Shown here: positions 42,591 through 50,927 of the stretch, one piece after another
How the letters are laid out: every line of letters begins with the position of its first letter
Numbering within the stretch: position 1 is the first letter of the stretch
DNA from: Chthoniobacteraceae bacterium
GTDB lineage: Bacteria > Verrucomicrobiota > Verrucomicrobiia > Chthoniobacterales > Chthoniobacteraceae
Reading direction: 5' to 3'
DNA length: 54,175 nt
Assembly (NCBI GenBank): GCA_947471505.1
Contig: CANIWM010000037.1
Span: forward strand, 1-54,175
The notes under the pieces: generated by a model
The model's database searches: none
Told to the model about the DNA's origin: nothing
What the model saw: only the letters and a program-made list of their open reading frames with translations
Position numbers and translations under genes: made by a program

Positions 42591-43991
42591 ATGCACATCC
42601 GCGACCTTTCACCAGAGCAGAAAAAATCCGGCCTCGCCGCTTGGCTGGGCTGGATGTTCGACGGGCTGGACATGCACATTTACACGCTCGTCGGCACGCT
42701 CTTCGTGGCCATCCTTGTGTTTGGGCCGCAGACGACGGACGGCTTTCAAAAGCTGGACCTCAACAGCGACGGGCGCATCACCGCTGCCGAGTGGGTCTCC
42801 ACGGAATCGCTCGCCATCGCCGACCGCAATCTCGACGGCGCGATTGACCGCGAGGAGTTCGATGTGTTCGCCGCGAAGTCGCACAAGGGCGACGAGAAGG
42901 CGCTCATTGACCAGCGCGCGAGCTGGATACAGGCGTCGTTCCTCATCGGCTGGGCGGTCGGCGGCGCATTCTTCGGGCGGATCGGCGACTTGCTGGGCCG
43001 CGCACGGGCGCTCTCGTTCACGGTGCTGACATACGCGATTTTCACCGGGCTCTCTTTCATCGCGACGGAGTGGTGGCACTTGCTCATCTTCCGCTTTCTC
43101 GCCGCGCTGGGCATCGGCGGAGAATGGGCCGTCGGCTCCACACTGCTCGCGGAGACTTGGCCAAAAGAATGGCGTCCGTGGACAGCGGCGGTGCTCCAGA
43201 CCGGTGTAAATATCGGCGTCCTCATCGCGTGCGGCGCGGGCTACTTACTCGGCGGGCATCATCCGAAATGGATTTTCCTCATCGGCGTCGCCCCGGCGCT
43301 GCTCGTGTTCTGGATTCGCAGCCACGTCCCCGAGCCCGCAGCTTGGTCGGCAGCGCAGACGGGCGGCGCGAAGCCCGGCGTCCTCGACCTCTTCCGTGGA
43401 GAGACGCGCCGTATCACGCTCCCGAGCATCGGCGTCTGCGCCTTCTCGCTCACCGGCTGGTGGGCATTTATGTTTTGGCAGACGCAGCATGTCCGGCGTC
43501 TTGGAGAGCTAAGCGGACTGAGCGGGAAGGAGATCGGCGAGCTCGTCACCACCGGCTTCGCCCTCGTCATCGGCATCAGTATCATCGGGAATTTCGTCGC
43601 CGGCGGGCTGGCGAAAAAATGGGGCTATAAGCCGGCGCTCGTCGCTATGTTTGCAGGCTTCGTCGTCACCATGTTCGGCGCGTTCCGTGTTCCCCATGAG
43701 CTTGGGCCGCTCGTCTATTTCTGGCTGCCAGCGGTGGGCTTTTGGAGCGGAGTGTTCGGCCTGTTCACCATGATGCTCCCGCCGCTTTTTCCCACGCTCC
43801 TGCGGACGACGGGCGCGGGCTTTTGCTATAACATCGGGCGCATCGCAGCCGCCATCGGCACGGTGTTCGCCGCATCCATCACGAAAGGCGGCGACTACCG
43901 CACCACTTTGCTTTACGACGGCTTCCTCTTCATCCCCGCCATCCTCTTCGCGCTCGCACTTCCGCTGAAAGAAGCCCCGGAGGAAAAATGA
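42591..43991 (+). CDS. MFS transporter with two EF-hands inserted after the first membrane helix
   Basis: 466 residues. Normal MFS features are helix 1 (WLGWMFDGLDMHIYTLVG), the loop motif GRIGDLLGRARAL, RFLAALGIGGEWAVGSTLLAE (as in sugar/aromatic-acid symporters) and twelve predicted helices. Unusual is a hydrophilic insert of about 60 residues between helices 1 and 2: two perfect EF-hand loops, DLNSDGRITAAE (residues 56-67) and DRNLDGAIDREE (78-89). By topology the insert is on the periplasmic side. It probably binds calcium and could gate transport or bind a ligand; the substrate is unknown. It is followed by a helical protein gene and dctA on the same strand. Confidence 0.88.
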   Translation: MHIRDLSPEQKKSGLAAWLGWMFDGLDMHIYTLVGTLFVAILVFGPQTTDGFQKLDLNSDGRITAAEWVSTESLAIADRNLDGAIDREEFDVFAAKSHKGDEKALIDQRASWIQASFLIGWAVGGAFFGRIGDLLGRARALSFTVLTYAIFTGLSFIATEWWHLLIFRFLAALGIGGEWAVGSTLLAETWPKEWRPWTAAVLQTGVNIGVLIACGAGYLLGGHHPKWIFLIGVAPALLVFWIRSHVPEPAAWSAAQTGGAKPGVLDLFRGETRRITLPSIGVCAFSLTGWWAFMFWQTQHVRRLGELSGLSGKEIGELVTTGFALVIGISIIGNFVAGGLAKKWGYKPALVAMFAGFVVTMFGAFRVPHELGPLVYFWLPAVGFWSGVFGLFTMMLPPLFPTLLRTTGAGFCYNIGRIAAAIGTVFAASITKGGDYRTTLLYDGFLFIPAILFALALPLKEAPEEK

Positions 43992-44027
43992 GCATTTTCG
44001 CCCGAGCCCTGTCAGACTGAGCCAGCC

Positions 44028-45128
44028 ATGCCACGCATCATCCGCTTCGCCGCACTCGTCGCCGCTCTCATCATTGTGGGATTGTGGTTCTTTCCTGCCG
44101 ACCGCAGCTCGAAGCCTTCCACCACCCGCGCCGAGGGCACCGGCAAAAGCGCCGAGCCCAAGTCCCCCACCCTTCCTCAAGACCTAGACACCTCACCAGC
44201 CGGTATGATCGCACAACTCTTCGAGCGCCTCCGCAACGGAACCTTCACCCCCGCAGACCTCGCCGCTTTGCGCGCCGCGCTCCTCGCCGCCGACCCCGAC
44301 GCGGCCATCGCCGCCATCACCGCATTCCTCGCCACCGGGCAGGACGCCAATACCGGCGAACGCTTCGGCCTCGGCGAAGGCGGCGCACTCTCCGGCGCAC
44401 CCACCATGCGCGTCCTCCTCCTCGATCTCCTCGGGCGCATCTGCAAAAAATCCGGCAGCCCCGCCGCCGCAGCCCTCGCCCGCTCGCTCATGGAGCGCAA
44501 AACCTCCGCCGACGAATGGGCCATCGCCCTCCGCAACGTCGGCTGGAGCACGCCCGGCGAAACCACCTACATGGCCGGGAAAATGCGAGAGATGCTCCGC
44601 TACGAAGCCTGGCGCAGACAGCCCAGCGGCGGCTTCCTCGAAACCTTCGACGTCATCGTTTTCCTCCGCGACGCATCCTTCACCGCAGACCTCCAGCAAC
44701 TCGTCACCGGCGAAGACAAGGCCCTCCAACGCGCCGCCGCCATCGCCATGGATCGGCTCGCCGAACTGAACCCGCTCGACGTGATGAACTACCTCAACAC
44801 CAACCCCGCCGAATTCAGCGCCAAGCCCATGCTCCGCGCCGACTACTTCGCCAAAGCCGACTTCTCCCAGCTCGCCCAGCGCCAAGCCGTCGAGACCTAT
44901 CTCTCCCGCCTCGACGTGGAGAACGGCGAGAAAAACAAACTCATCAACGGCATCGCCGCGCCCGGCAGTTTCGCCGCCGAAAACCTCCTCACCGCGCCGC
45001 CCCCGGAAGACGACCCGCCGCAGAAAGTCGAAGGTCTCCGTAAGACCGTAGGCGACTGGATCAAAGACAACCGCTACCCCGTCCTCCTCCCGTCCCTCCT
45101 CCAGCTCCAAGCCCGGCTCGCAGAGTAA
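44028..45128 (+). CDS. Membrane-anchored helical (HEAT-like) protein of unknown function
   Basis: 366 residues. N-terminal membrane helix (IIRFAALVAALIIVGLWFF), a Ser/Lys/Pro linker, then Ala/Leu-rich helical pairs (FTPADLAALRAALLAADPDAAIAAI, LLLDLLGRICKKSGSPAA, ALQRAAAIAMDRLAELNP) in the style of HEAT or TPR arrays. No catalytic motif. It lies 36 bases after the MFS gene and its TAA is directly followed by the ATG of dctA, so the three genes form an operon; a support role for the transporters is possible. Confidence 0.7.
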   Translation: MPRIIRFAALVAALIIVGLWFFPADRSSKPSTTRAEGTGKSAEPKSPTLPQDLDTSPAGMIAQLFERLRNGTFTPADLAALRAALLAADPDAAIAAITAFLATGQDANTGERFGLGEGGALSGAPTMRVLLLDLLGRICKKSGSPAAAALARSLMERKTSADEWAIALRNVGWSTPGETTYMAGKMREMLRYEAWRRQPSGGFLETFDVIVFLRDASFTADLQQLVTGEDKALQRAAAIAMDRLAELNPLDVMNYLNTNPAEFSAKPMLRADYFAKADFSQLAQRQAVETYLSRLDVENGEKNKLINGIAAPGSFAAENLLTAPPPEDDPPQKVEGLRKTVGDWIKDNRYPVLLPSLLQLQARLAE

Positions 45129-46394
45129 ATGGCACCTTCCACTCCAGCGCCGCGCCGCCCGTGGTATCGCATCCTCTACGTGCAAGTCATCATCGCCGTG
45201 CTCGTCGGCGTCGCGGTCGGGTTCTATTGGCCGGACGCCGGGAAGTCACTCAAGCCCCTCGGCGATGGGTTTGTGAAGCTCGTCAAAATGATGATCGGCC
45301 CGATCATCTTCTGCACCGTCGTCCACGGCATCGCGTCCGTTGGCGACATCAAGAAACTGGGCCGCGTCGGCGTGAAAGCGCTGCTCTACTTTGAAGTCGT
45401 CTCCACGCTGGCGCTCATCATCGGGCTCGTCGTGGTGAACGTGCTCAAGCCCGGCGTCGGCATCTCGTTTCACGCCGACGCTGCCGCAGTCAGCGCCAGC
45501 GCGGGGCTTTCAGAAAAAGCCCACGCCCTCAGCACCACGGAGTTTATCCTCAATATCATCCCCAGCACATTTCTCGGCGCATTCGTCTCGGGCGACTTGC
45601 TGCAAGTGCTACTCGTCTCCCTCCTCGTCGCGCTCGCAGTGGCGATGATGGGAGAGCGGGGACGCCCCGTCCTGCATGTGATTGAATCCGCCGGGCAAGT
45701 CTTCTTCGGCGTGATGCAGCTCGTCGTCAAAGTCGCCCCTCTTGGCGCGTTCGGCGCGATGGCATACACCGTCGGCGCGCACGGCATCGGCTCGCTGAAA
45801 AATCTGCTCGGGCTGATGCTCGGCTTTTACCTCACCGCAGGACTCTTCGTCGTCTTCGTGCTTGGCAGTATCGCCCGCTGGTGCGGGTTCTCCATCTTCC
45901 GCTTCCTCGCCTACATCAAAGACGAACTCCTCCTCGTCCTCGGCACCAGTTCCTCCGAGACGGCACTCCCCGGCCTTATCGAAAAGATGCAGCGCCTCGG
46001 CTGCTCCAAGTCCACCGTCGGGCTCGTGGTGCCCACCGGCTACAGCTTCAACCTCGACGGCACCAACATCTACATGGCGATGGCCGCAGTGTTCCTCGCC
46101 CAAGCCACCAACACCCCGCTCGATCTGCCCCATCAAATCAGCCTCCTCGTCATCGCCATGATCACCTCCAAAGGCGCAAGCGGCGTCACCGGCGCAGGCT
46201 TCATCACACTCGCCGCGACGCTCCAAGCCGTCCCCGGCATCCCCATCGAATCCCTCGCCCTCCTCGTCGGCATCGACCGCTTTATGAGCGAATGCCGGGC
46301 GCTCACAAACTTCATCGGCAACGGCGTCGCCACAGTAGCCATCAGCCGTTGGGAAAAAGAAGTGACGCCCGAGCAACTGCGCGCCCGACTTTAG
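45129..46394 (+). CDS. dctA: Dicarboxylate/amino acid:cation symporter (DctA/GltP family)
   Basis: 421 residues. The family motifs are all present: [41 protein letters not shown] (serine-rich hairpin 1), [23 protein letters not shown] (helix 7 with NMDGT-type NLDGT), [21 protein letters not shown] (hairpin 2) and [20 protein letters not shown]. It imports C4-dicarboxylates or acidic amino acids with protons or sodium. The gene begins immediately after the stop of the previous gene. The exact substrate is not decided by sequence; the order with a sugar-type MFS gene points to organic-acid uptake. Confidence 0.92.
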   Translation: MAPSTPAPRRPWYRILYVQVIIAVLVGVAVGFYWPDAGKSLKPLGDGFVKLVKMMIGPIIFCTVVHGIASVGDIKKLGRVGVKALLYFEVVSTLALIIGLVVVNVLKPGVGISFHADAAAVSASAGLSEKAHALSTTEFILNIIPSTFLGAFVSGDLLQVLLVSLLVALAVAMMGERGRPVLHVIESAGQVFFGVMQLVVKVAPLGAFGAMAYTVGAHGIGSLKNLLGLMLGFYLTAGLFVVFVLGSIARWCGFSIFRFLAYIKDELLLVLGTSSSETALPGLIEKMQRLGCSKSTVGLVVPTGYSFNLDGTNIYMAMAAVFLAQATNTPLDLPHQISLLVIAMITSKGASGVTGAGFITLAATLQAVPGIPIESLALLVGIDRFMSECRALTNFIGNGVATVAISRWEKEVTPEQLRARL

Positions 46395-46412
46395 TGCGAC
46401 GGCAACACGATA

Positions 46413-46440
46413 GGAGCGGCGACACTCTTGTCGCCGCTCC
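46413..46440 (+). terminator. Hairpin after dctA
   Basis: Perfect 12-bp stem GGAGCGGCGACA / TGTCGCCGCTCC with loop CTCT, 18 bases after the dctA stop. No T-run follows, so it may be a REP-type hairpin or a Rho-independent terminator with weak tail. Confidence 0.7.
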
Positions 46441-46454
46441 CATCCGTCTTCGGC

Positions 46455-46832
46455 GGACGTCCGCTTGCCGTTCCGGGATGTCCGCCAGCGACGAGAGGAT
46501 GTCCGCTAGCCTAAAGAGGACGTCCCCCAGCGACGGGAGGACGTCCGCTAGCCTAAAGAGGACGTCCGCCAACGACGGGAGGACGTCTCCCAGCGACGGG
46601 AGGATGTCCGCCAACCACGGGAGGATGTCCGCCAGCGACGGGAGGACGTCCGCCAACCACGGGAGGACGTCCGCCAACCACGGGAGGACGTCCGCCAACC
46701 ACGGGAGGACGTCCGCCAACCACGGGAGGACGTCCGCCAACCACGGGAGGATGTCCGCCAGCGACGGGAGGACGTCCGCCAACCACGGGAGGATGTCCGC
46801 CAGCGACGGGAGGATGTCCGCCAGCCACACGC
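46455..46832. repeat. Tandem array, 18 units of exactly 21 bp
   Basis: Every unit begins GGAYGTCCGC or GGAYGTCYCC (Y = C/T) followed by an 11-base variable part (AACCACGGGA, CAGCGACGGGA, TAGCCTAAAGA types). 18 x 21 = 378 bases without a single indel. The central units (about 46608-46800) are almost identical, the outer ones diverged, as in arrays that grow by slippage from the middle. All three minus frames and one plus frame are open through it; in one minus frame it reads (W/S)LAD(V/I)LP repeats. Confidence 0.92.
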
Positions 46833-46959
46833 GGAGTGATAAATCCCGCGCAAACCACAGAGAGATAGGGATTTACACGGAATCTCCTCAATTTGATAGA
46901 AACCATAAAACAAGCCGAAAAAGAGAGGGTGATTTGGAAGGGACGCTAAATAGGAACAC

Positions 46960-47004
46960 AAAAGGGCCGTTCCGCTCTTTTCTGAAAAAGAACGGTGGCC
47001 TTTT
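46960..47004 (+). terminator. Terminator-like hairpin
   Basis: AAAAGG..CCGTTC at 46960-46972 pairs with GAACGG..CCTTTT at 46990-47004, with a small internal loop. It ends in TTTT. It stands between the tandem array and MITE copy 2 and has no adjacent gene on the plus strand closer than dctA. Confidence 0.55.
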
Positions 47005-47037
47005 CGTCGGCGGGAGCCAAGCGCGCATAACGGCGCT

Positions 47038-47146
47038 GGCGCAAAAACGTAGCTCGACATTCCAATGTCGAGTGAGCGTCGGGGGGGAAGTAGGACGTTC
47101 TTTCTGACGAAGATGTCCAAACTCGACTTAGGAAAGTCGAGCTACG
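47038..47146. mobile_element. MITE-like element (family 2, copy 2)
   Basis: Starts GGCGCAAAAACGTAGCTCGA, identical to copy 1 (35901-35920), continues CATTCCAATGTCGAG, and ends with AAAGTCGAGCTACG. The centre differs completely from copy 1, and the right half is diverged (CTCGACTTAGGAAAGTCGAG). The outer right end TTTTTGCGCC is missing, so it looks truncated. The remaining 46833-47279 has no gene; it must contain the promoter of the 47280 operon. Confidence 0.75.
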
Positions 47147-47279
47147 ATTGGGGCTGCCGCAACGTGATTTTTGTTTAATGCGGAACTTTTCGAGAAAAAA
47201 TCCTTGATCCGGAGCGCTGTTCTACTGTCTGCATCCGCCCCGCTTTTTTCTAAAAGGCGGATACTTAATTTCCAATCAC

Positions 47280-48245
47280 ATGATCCAAGTCCAAAACCTA
47301 CGAAAGGAGTTCGGCCCGAAGGTCGCGGTGAACGGTATTTCGTTCACTGTCGAGAAGGGTGAAGTCCTCGGCTTCCTCGGGCCTAACGGCGCGGGAAAAT
47401 CCACCAGTATGCGCATGATTACCGGCTTTATCCCGCCCACAGAGGGCTCGGTAAAAGTCGGCGAATTCGATATGCTCGAAAACCCCATTCCGGCCAAACG
47501 CCTCATCGGCTACTTGCCGGAAAACGCTCCATCTTACGCCGATATGTCGGTGCGCGGCTTCCTCGCCTTCACGGCAGAGTTGCGCGGGCTGAGCGGCGAC
47601 GCTGGGAAGAAGGCAGTGAACCGCGTGCTGGAGATGTGCTTTCTCGAGAACGTGCAGCATCAGAGCGTAGAGACGCTGTCGAAGGGCTACCGGCATCGCA
47701 CATGTTTTGCGCAGTCGATCATCCATGATCCCGAGGTGCTGATTCTCGATGAACCGACAGACGGCCTAGACCCAAACCAGAAGCACGAAGTTCGCACGCT
47801 CATCAAAAAGATGGGCGAGACGAAGGCGATCATCTTTTCCACCCACATCCTCGAAGAAGTCGAGGCGGTGTGCTCGCGAGCGATCATCATCGATCGCGGA
47901 ACTATCGTGGCAAACGGGACGCCGCGTGATTTGAAAATGCGCAGCGACCAAGCGGGCGCGATCACCGTGAAGCTCGTGGATGGCAACGGCGAGGCGATCA
48001 AAGCAAAGCTCAGTCACTTGAACGGCGTGGACCGCGTGAGCATCCTCTCCGAGCGCCCGCTGACGCTCCGCGTATGGCCTCGCAAGGGCTCTGGCAGCGA
48101 CGATGTTTCGCGGGGAATCGCCGACATGGCGTTCCAAGAACGCTGGCCGCTGCAAGGACTGCAAGTGGAGGAAGGACGGCTCGATGAAGTCTTCCGCAGC
48201 ATCACACTCCCCGACACAAAATCTACCAAGGAGGAAACGAAATGA
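47280..48245 (+). CDS. ABC transporter ATPase, GldA-like
   Basis: 321 residues. Walker A GPNGAGKST (about 34-42), FIPPTEGSVKVGEFDM, the signature LSKGYRHRTCFAQSI (LSKGY variant typical of the Gld/auxiliary-transport type), Walker B VLILDEPTDGLDPNQ, and STHILEEVEAVCSRAIII. A C-terminal regulatory region of about 100 residues follows. Together with the next three genes it makes a Gld-type ABC system of the kind needed for gliding in Bacteroidetes but widespread elsewhere, where the function is unknown. The end of the gene contains the ribosome binding site of the next gene. Confidence 0.9.
   Translation: MIQVQNLRKEFGPKVAVNGISFTVEKGEVLGFLGPNGAGKSTSMRMITGFIPPTEGSVKVGEFDMLENPIPAKRLIGYLPENAPSYADMSVRGFLAFTAELRGLSGDAGKKAVNRVLEMCFLENVQHQSVETLSKGYRHRTCFAQSIIHDPEVLILDEPTDGLDPNQKHEVRTLIKKMGETKAIIFSTHILEEVEAVCSRAIIIDRGTIVANGTPRDLKMRSDQAGAITVKLVDGNGEAIKAKLSHLNGVDRVSILSERPLTLRVWPRKGSGSDDVSRGIADMAFQERWPLQGLQVEEGRLDEVFRSITLPDTKSTKEETK
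48228..48234 (+). promoter_or_regulatory. Ribosome binding site of the permease gene
   Basis: A full Shine-Dalgarno sequence AAGGAGG inside the 3' end of the ATPase gene, 7 bases before ATG 48242. It confirms that start and points to coupled translation (the ATG overlaps the TGA of the ATPase). Confidence 0.8.
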
Positions 48246-48976
48246 ACCCAACTCTCACCATCGCTCGACGCGAACTGAAGGGCTACTTTGCCTCGCCGGT
48301 CGCGTTCGTATTTATCGTCATATTCCTGCTACTGGCAGCGTTCTTCACTTTTATGCTCGGTGGCTTGTTTGAGCGCGGAGAGGCGAATCTCCTTCCGTTT
48401 TTCACATGGCACCCGTGGCTGTATTTGTTCCTCGTCCCGGCTGTGGGAATGCGGATGTGGTCGGAGGAACGGCGTCTCGGCACCATTGAGTTGCTGCTCA
48501 CGATGCCGGTCACTCCGTGGCAGGCGATTGTGGGGAAATTCCTCGCTTCGTGGGTAGTCGTCGGCATCGCGTTGGCGCTCACTTTCCCGGTGGTGATGAC
48601 GGTGAATTATCTCGGCTCGCCCGATAACGGCGTAATTTTCGCCGGGTATCTCGGAAGCCTTCTGATGGCGGGAGCCTACCTCGCGGTGAGTGCGATGACC
48701 TCAGCGATGACGCGCAATCAAGTGGTGAGTTTCATCGTCGCCGTGGTGATTTGCTTCTTCCTCATCCTCGTGGGTTATCCACCGGTGACGAACCTACTGA
48801 CAGGCTGGGCACCGACTTGGGCTGTCGAGGGCGTTGCAGCCTTTAGCGTGATGACGCACTTTGAGAGCATCCAAAAGGGCGTGCTCGATTCGCGCGACAT
48901 CCTCTATTTCCTGTCGGTGATCGCCTTCTCGCTTTTCACCACCAGCGGCATCATCCGCGCACATCGCGCCGGTTAA
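48242..48976 (+). CDS. ABC-2 type permease, GldF-like
   Basis: 244 residues, six predicted membrane helices: ASPVAFVFIVIFLLLAAFFTFML, HPWLYLFLVPAVGMRMWSEERRLGTIELLLT (the conserved EExxGTIExLLx motif of these permeases), ALALTFPVVMTVNYLG, GAYLAVSAMTSAMTRNQVVSF, ICFFLILVGYP, and a last helix near ILYFLSVIAFSLFTTSG. It overlaps the ATPase gene by 4 bases and forms the membrane channel with it. Confidence 0.9.
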   Translation: MNPTLTIARRELKGYFASPVAFVFIVIFLLLAAFFTFMLGGLFERGEANLLPFFTWHPWLYLFLVPAVGMRMWSEERRLGTIELLLTMPVTPWQAIVGKFLASWVVVGIALALTFPVVMTVNYLGSPDNGVIFAGYLGSLLMAGAYLAVSAMTSAMTRNQVVSFIVAVVICFFLILVGYPPVTNLLTGWAPTWAVEGVAAFSVMTHFESIQKGVLDSRDILYFLSVIAFSLFTTSGIIRAHRAG

Positions 48977-48997
48977 ACCTCAACTCATTTCTCAAAC

Positions 48998-50914
48998 ATG
49001 AAAAAAGGTCTCGAAACTTATCTTTATACTACGGTCGGCGTCGTCGCGTTTCTCGCGATTATCATTGGCGTCAACATCATCGGCAGCCGCGCGAAGGTGC
49101 GCGTCGATCTCACATCCGAGCGCGCCTACACGCTATCCGCGGGCACGCGCGCTATCCTCGCAAAGCTCGATACTCCGGTGCAGATTCGCTTTTACTGCAC
49201 ACGCGGCGAGAACTCGATGCCGGTCTTTTTGAAGAACTACGCGCAGAGCATTGAGGACTTGCTCGGGGAATTCCGGCAGGCGTCGAAAGGACAGATTGAA
49301 ATCCAAAAACTCGACCCTTCGCCAGACTCCGACGCCGAGGAATCTGCGAAACTTGACGGTGTGGAAGGGCGTCCATTAGACCTTGGCTCCGATCCGATTT
49401 TCCTCGGACTGAGCGTCACGATGCTCGATCAAAAGGAAGTGATCCCCTTCTTCGAGCCGAATCGCCAGAAGCAGTTGGAGTATGACATTGCGCGAGTGGT
49501 CTCCCGAGTCATCAATCCGACGAAACCAGTCGTTGGCGTGATGAGCGCGTTGCCAGTCAACGGTAGCGGCAATCCGATGATGATGCGTATGGGGCGCGGC
49601 GGAGAACCCGCGTGGATGTTTGTCACGGAACTCAAAGGCGACTTCGCCGTGAAGACCGTGGAGATGACGACGGACAAGATTCCCGATGAAATCAAAGTCC
49701 TGTTCGTCGTTCATCCGAAAGGGATCACCGAGGCCACCCAATACGCGATTGATCAGTTCGTCCTTCGTGGCGGCAAACTCATCGCCTGCTTAGACCCGCT
49801 CGCGTTTTTTGACCGCAGTGCTGGTGGACCGATGGGGGGCGGAAGCAGTTCCACGATGGATAAACTACTCAAGCAGTGGGGCCTCTCTTTTGACCCGACG
49901 AAGACCGTCGCGGACATGAATTACGCAACGCAAATCCAACCCGGAAAAGTCCCATCGCTTCTCTCCGTCATTGATAAGGGAATCAACAAAGACGACATCC
50001 TCACAGCCAATGCGGACCGACTGATGTTGGTTTGCCCAGGCTATTTTTCGGGCGCGGCAGCCGAGGGATTGCAGATGACGACACTGCTGAAATCAACGGC
50101 CAACTCACAGCTCATCGATCCGATGAACGCGCAGATGAGCTTCCAGGGCGGCGCTGGGCAGATCATCAAAGACTTCAAGGCTTCCGGGACTGAATACGCG
50201 CTCGCCGTGCGACTCACGGGCAAATTCAAAACCGCATTTCCCGAAGGCAAACCCAAGGCACCCGAGCCGAAGCCCGAAGACGGCAAACCGCCCGAGGAGA
50301 AAAAGCCGGACGCCCCCGCAGAGCCCGGACTTAAAGAATCGGCAGCAGACAATGTGGTGATCCTGATTGGAGACGCCGACTTTTTGAACGATCAAGTCTC
50401 AACAGAAGCAATCGGGATGGACCCACGGACCGGCCAGCGCGTCATGGGCGTCAAAGGCGGCAACATCCCGCTCGCCCAAGCGGCAGTGGAGCAACTCGCA
50501 GGCGACAGCAATCTCATCGAAGTCCGCAGCCGCGCATCCCGCGAACGCCCCTTCACGGTGGTGCGAAAGATGGAGGCCGAAGCGGAGGCTGCGTTCCAAA
50601 GTAAGATCAAGGAACTCGAAGGCAGTCTGCAAGAGACACAGACGAAGCTGAACGAACTTCAGCGTGCGAAAGGCAAAGAAGCGGGGCAACGCTTTATCCT
50701 CTCGCCTGAGCAGCAAGCCGAGATCGCGAACTTCCAAACGAAGGAAAAAGCGGTGTCCGTCCAGCTCCGCAAAGAGAGGAAGAATCTGAAGCTCGGCGTC
50801 CAGTCCCTCGAAATGAAAACTAAGTGGATGAACATTCTCGTGATGCCCGTGCTCGTCACCGCAGCCGGGATTTTCTTGGCGCTCAAGCGCCGCAAACTGC
50901 AAGCAGCCCGCTAA
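48998..50914 (+). CDS. GldG-like ABC-associated membrane protein
   Basis: 638 residues. N-terminal membrane helix (VGVVAFLAIIIGVNIIGS), then a large periplasmic domain of the GldG/ABC-type uncharacterised transport family (VDLTSERAYTLSAGTRAIL, VQIRFYCTRGENSMPVFLKNYAQSIEDLL, QKQLEYDIARVVSRVINPTKPVVGVMSAL, VVHPKGITEATQYAIDQFVLRGGKLIACLDPL), a Pro/Lys/Glu-rich linker (about 420-450), a coiled coil (about 525-595) and a C-terminal membrane helix with KRRK. It lies 21 bases after the permease gene, in the usual order A-F-G. Confidence 0.9.
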   Translation: MKKGLETYLYTTVGVVAFLAIIIGVNIIGSRAKVRVDLTSERAYTLSAGTRAILAKLDTPVQIRFYCTRGENSMPVFLKNYAQSIEDLLGEFRQASKGQIEIQKLDPSPDSDAEESAKLDGVEGRPLDLGSDPIFLGLSVTMLDQKEVIPFFEPNRQKQLEYDIARVVSRVINPTKPVVGVMSALPVNGSGNPMMMRMGRGGEPAWMFVTELKGDFAVKTVEMTTDKIPDEIKVLFVVHPKGITEATQYAIDQFVLRGGKLIACLDPLAFFDRSAGGPMGGGSSSTMDKLLKQWGLSFDPTKTVADMNYATQIQPGKVPSLLSVIDKGINKDDILTANADRLMLVCPGYFSGAAAEGLQMTTLLKSTANSQLIDPMNAQMSFQGGAGQIIKDFKASGTEYALAVRLTGKFKTAFPEGKPKAPEPKPEDGKPPEEKKPDAPAEPGLKESAADNVVILIGDADFLNDQVSTEAIGMDPRTGQRVMGVKGGNIPLAQAAVEQLAGDSNLIEVRSRASRERPFTVVRKMEAEAEAAFQSKIKELEGSLQETQTKLNELQRAKGKEAGQRFILSPEQQAEIANFQTKEKAVSVQLRKERKNLKLGVQSLEMKTKWMNILVMPVLVTAAGIFLALKRRKLQAAR

Positions 50915-50927
50915 CCGAAATAACGCA

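Noticed and set aside
42746-43225. Minus-strand frames opposite the MFS gene
   Set aside because: Shadow frames; the plus-strand gene has complete MFS and EF-hand motifs.
46455-46832. CRISPR array
   Set aside because: Units are contiguous 21-bp repeats without unique spacers, and no cas genes are near.
45881-47107. Plus-strand frame of 408 codons across the end of dctA and the tandem array
   Set aside because: First half is a shadow of dctA in another frame; second half is open only because the array has a period divisible by three.
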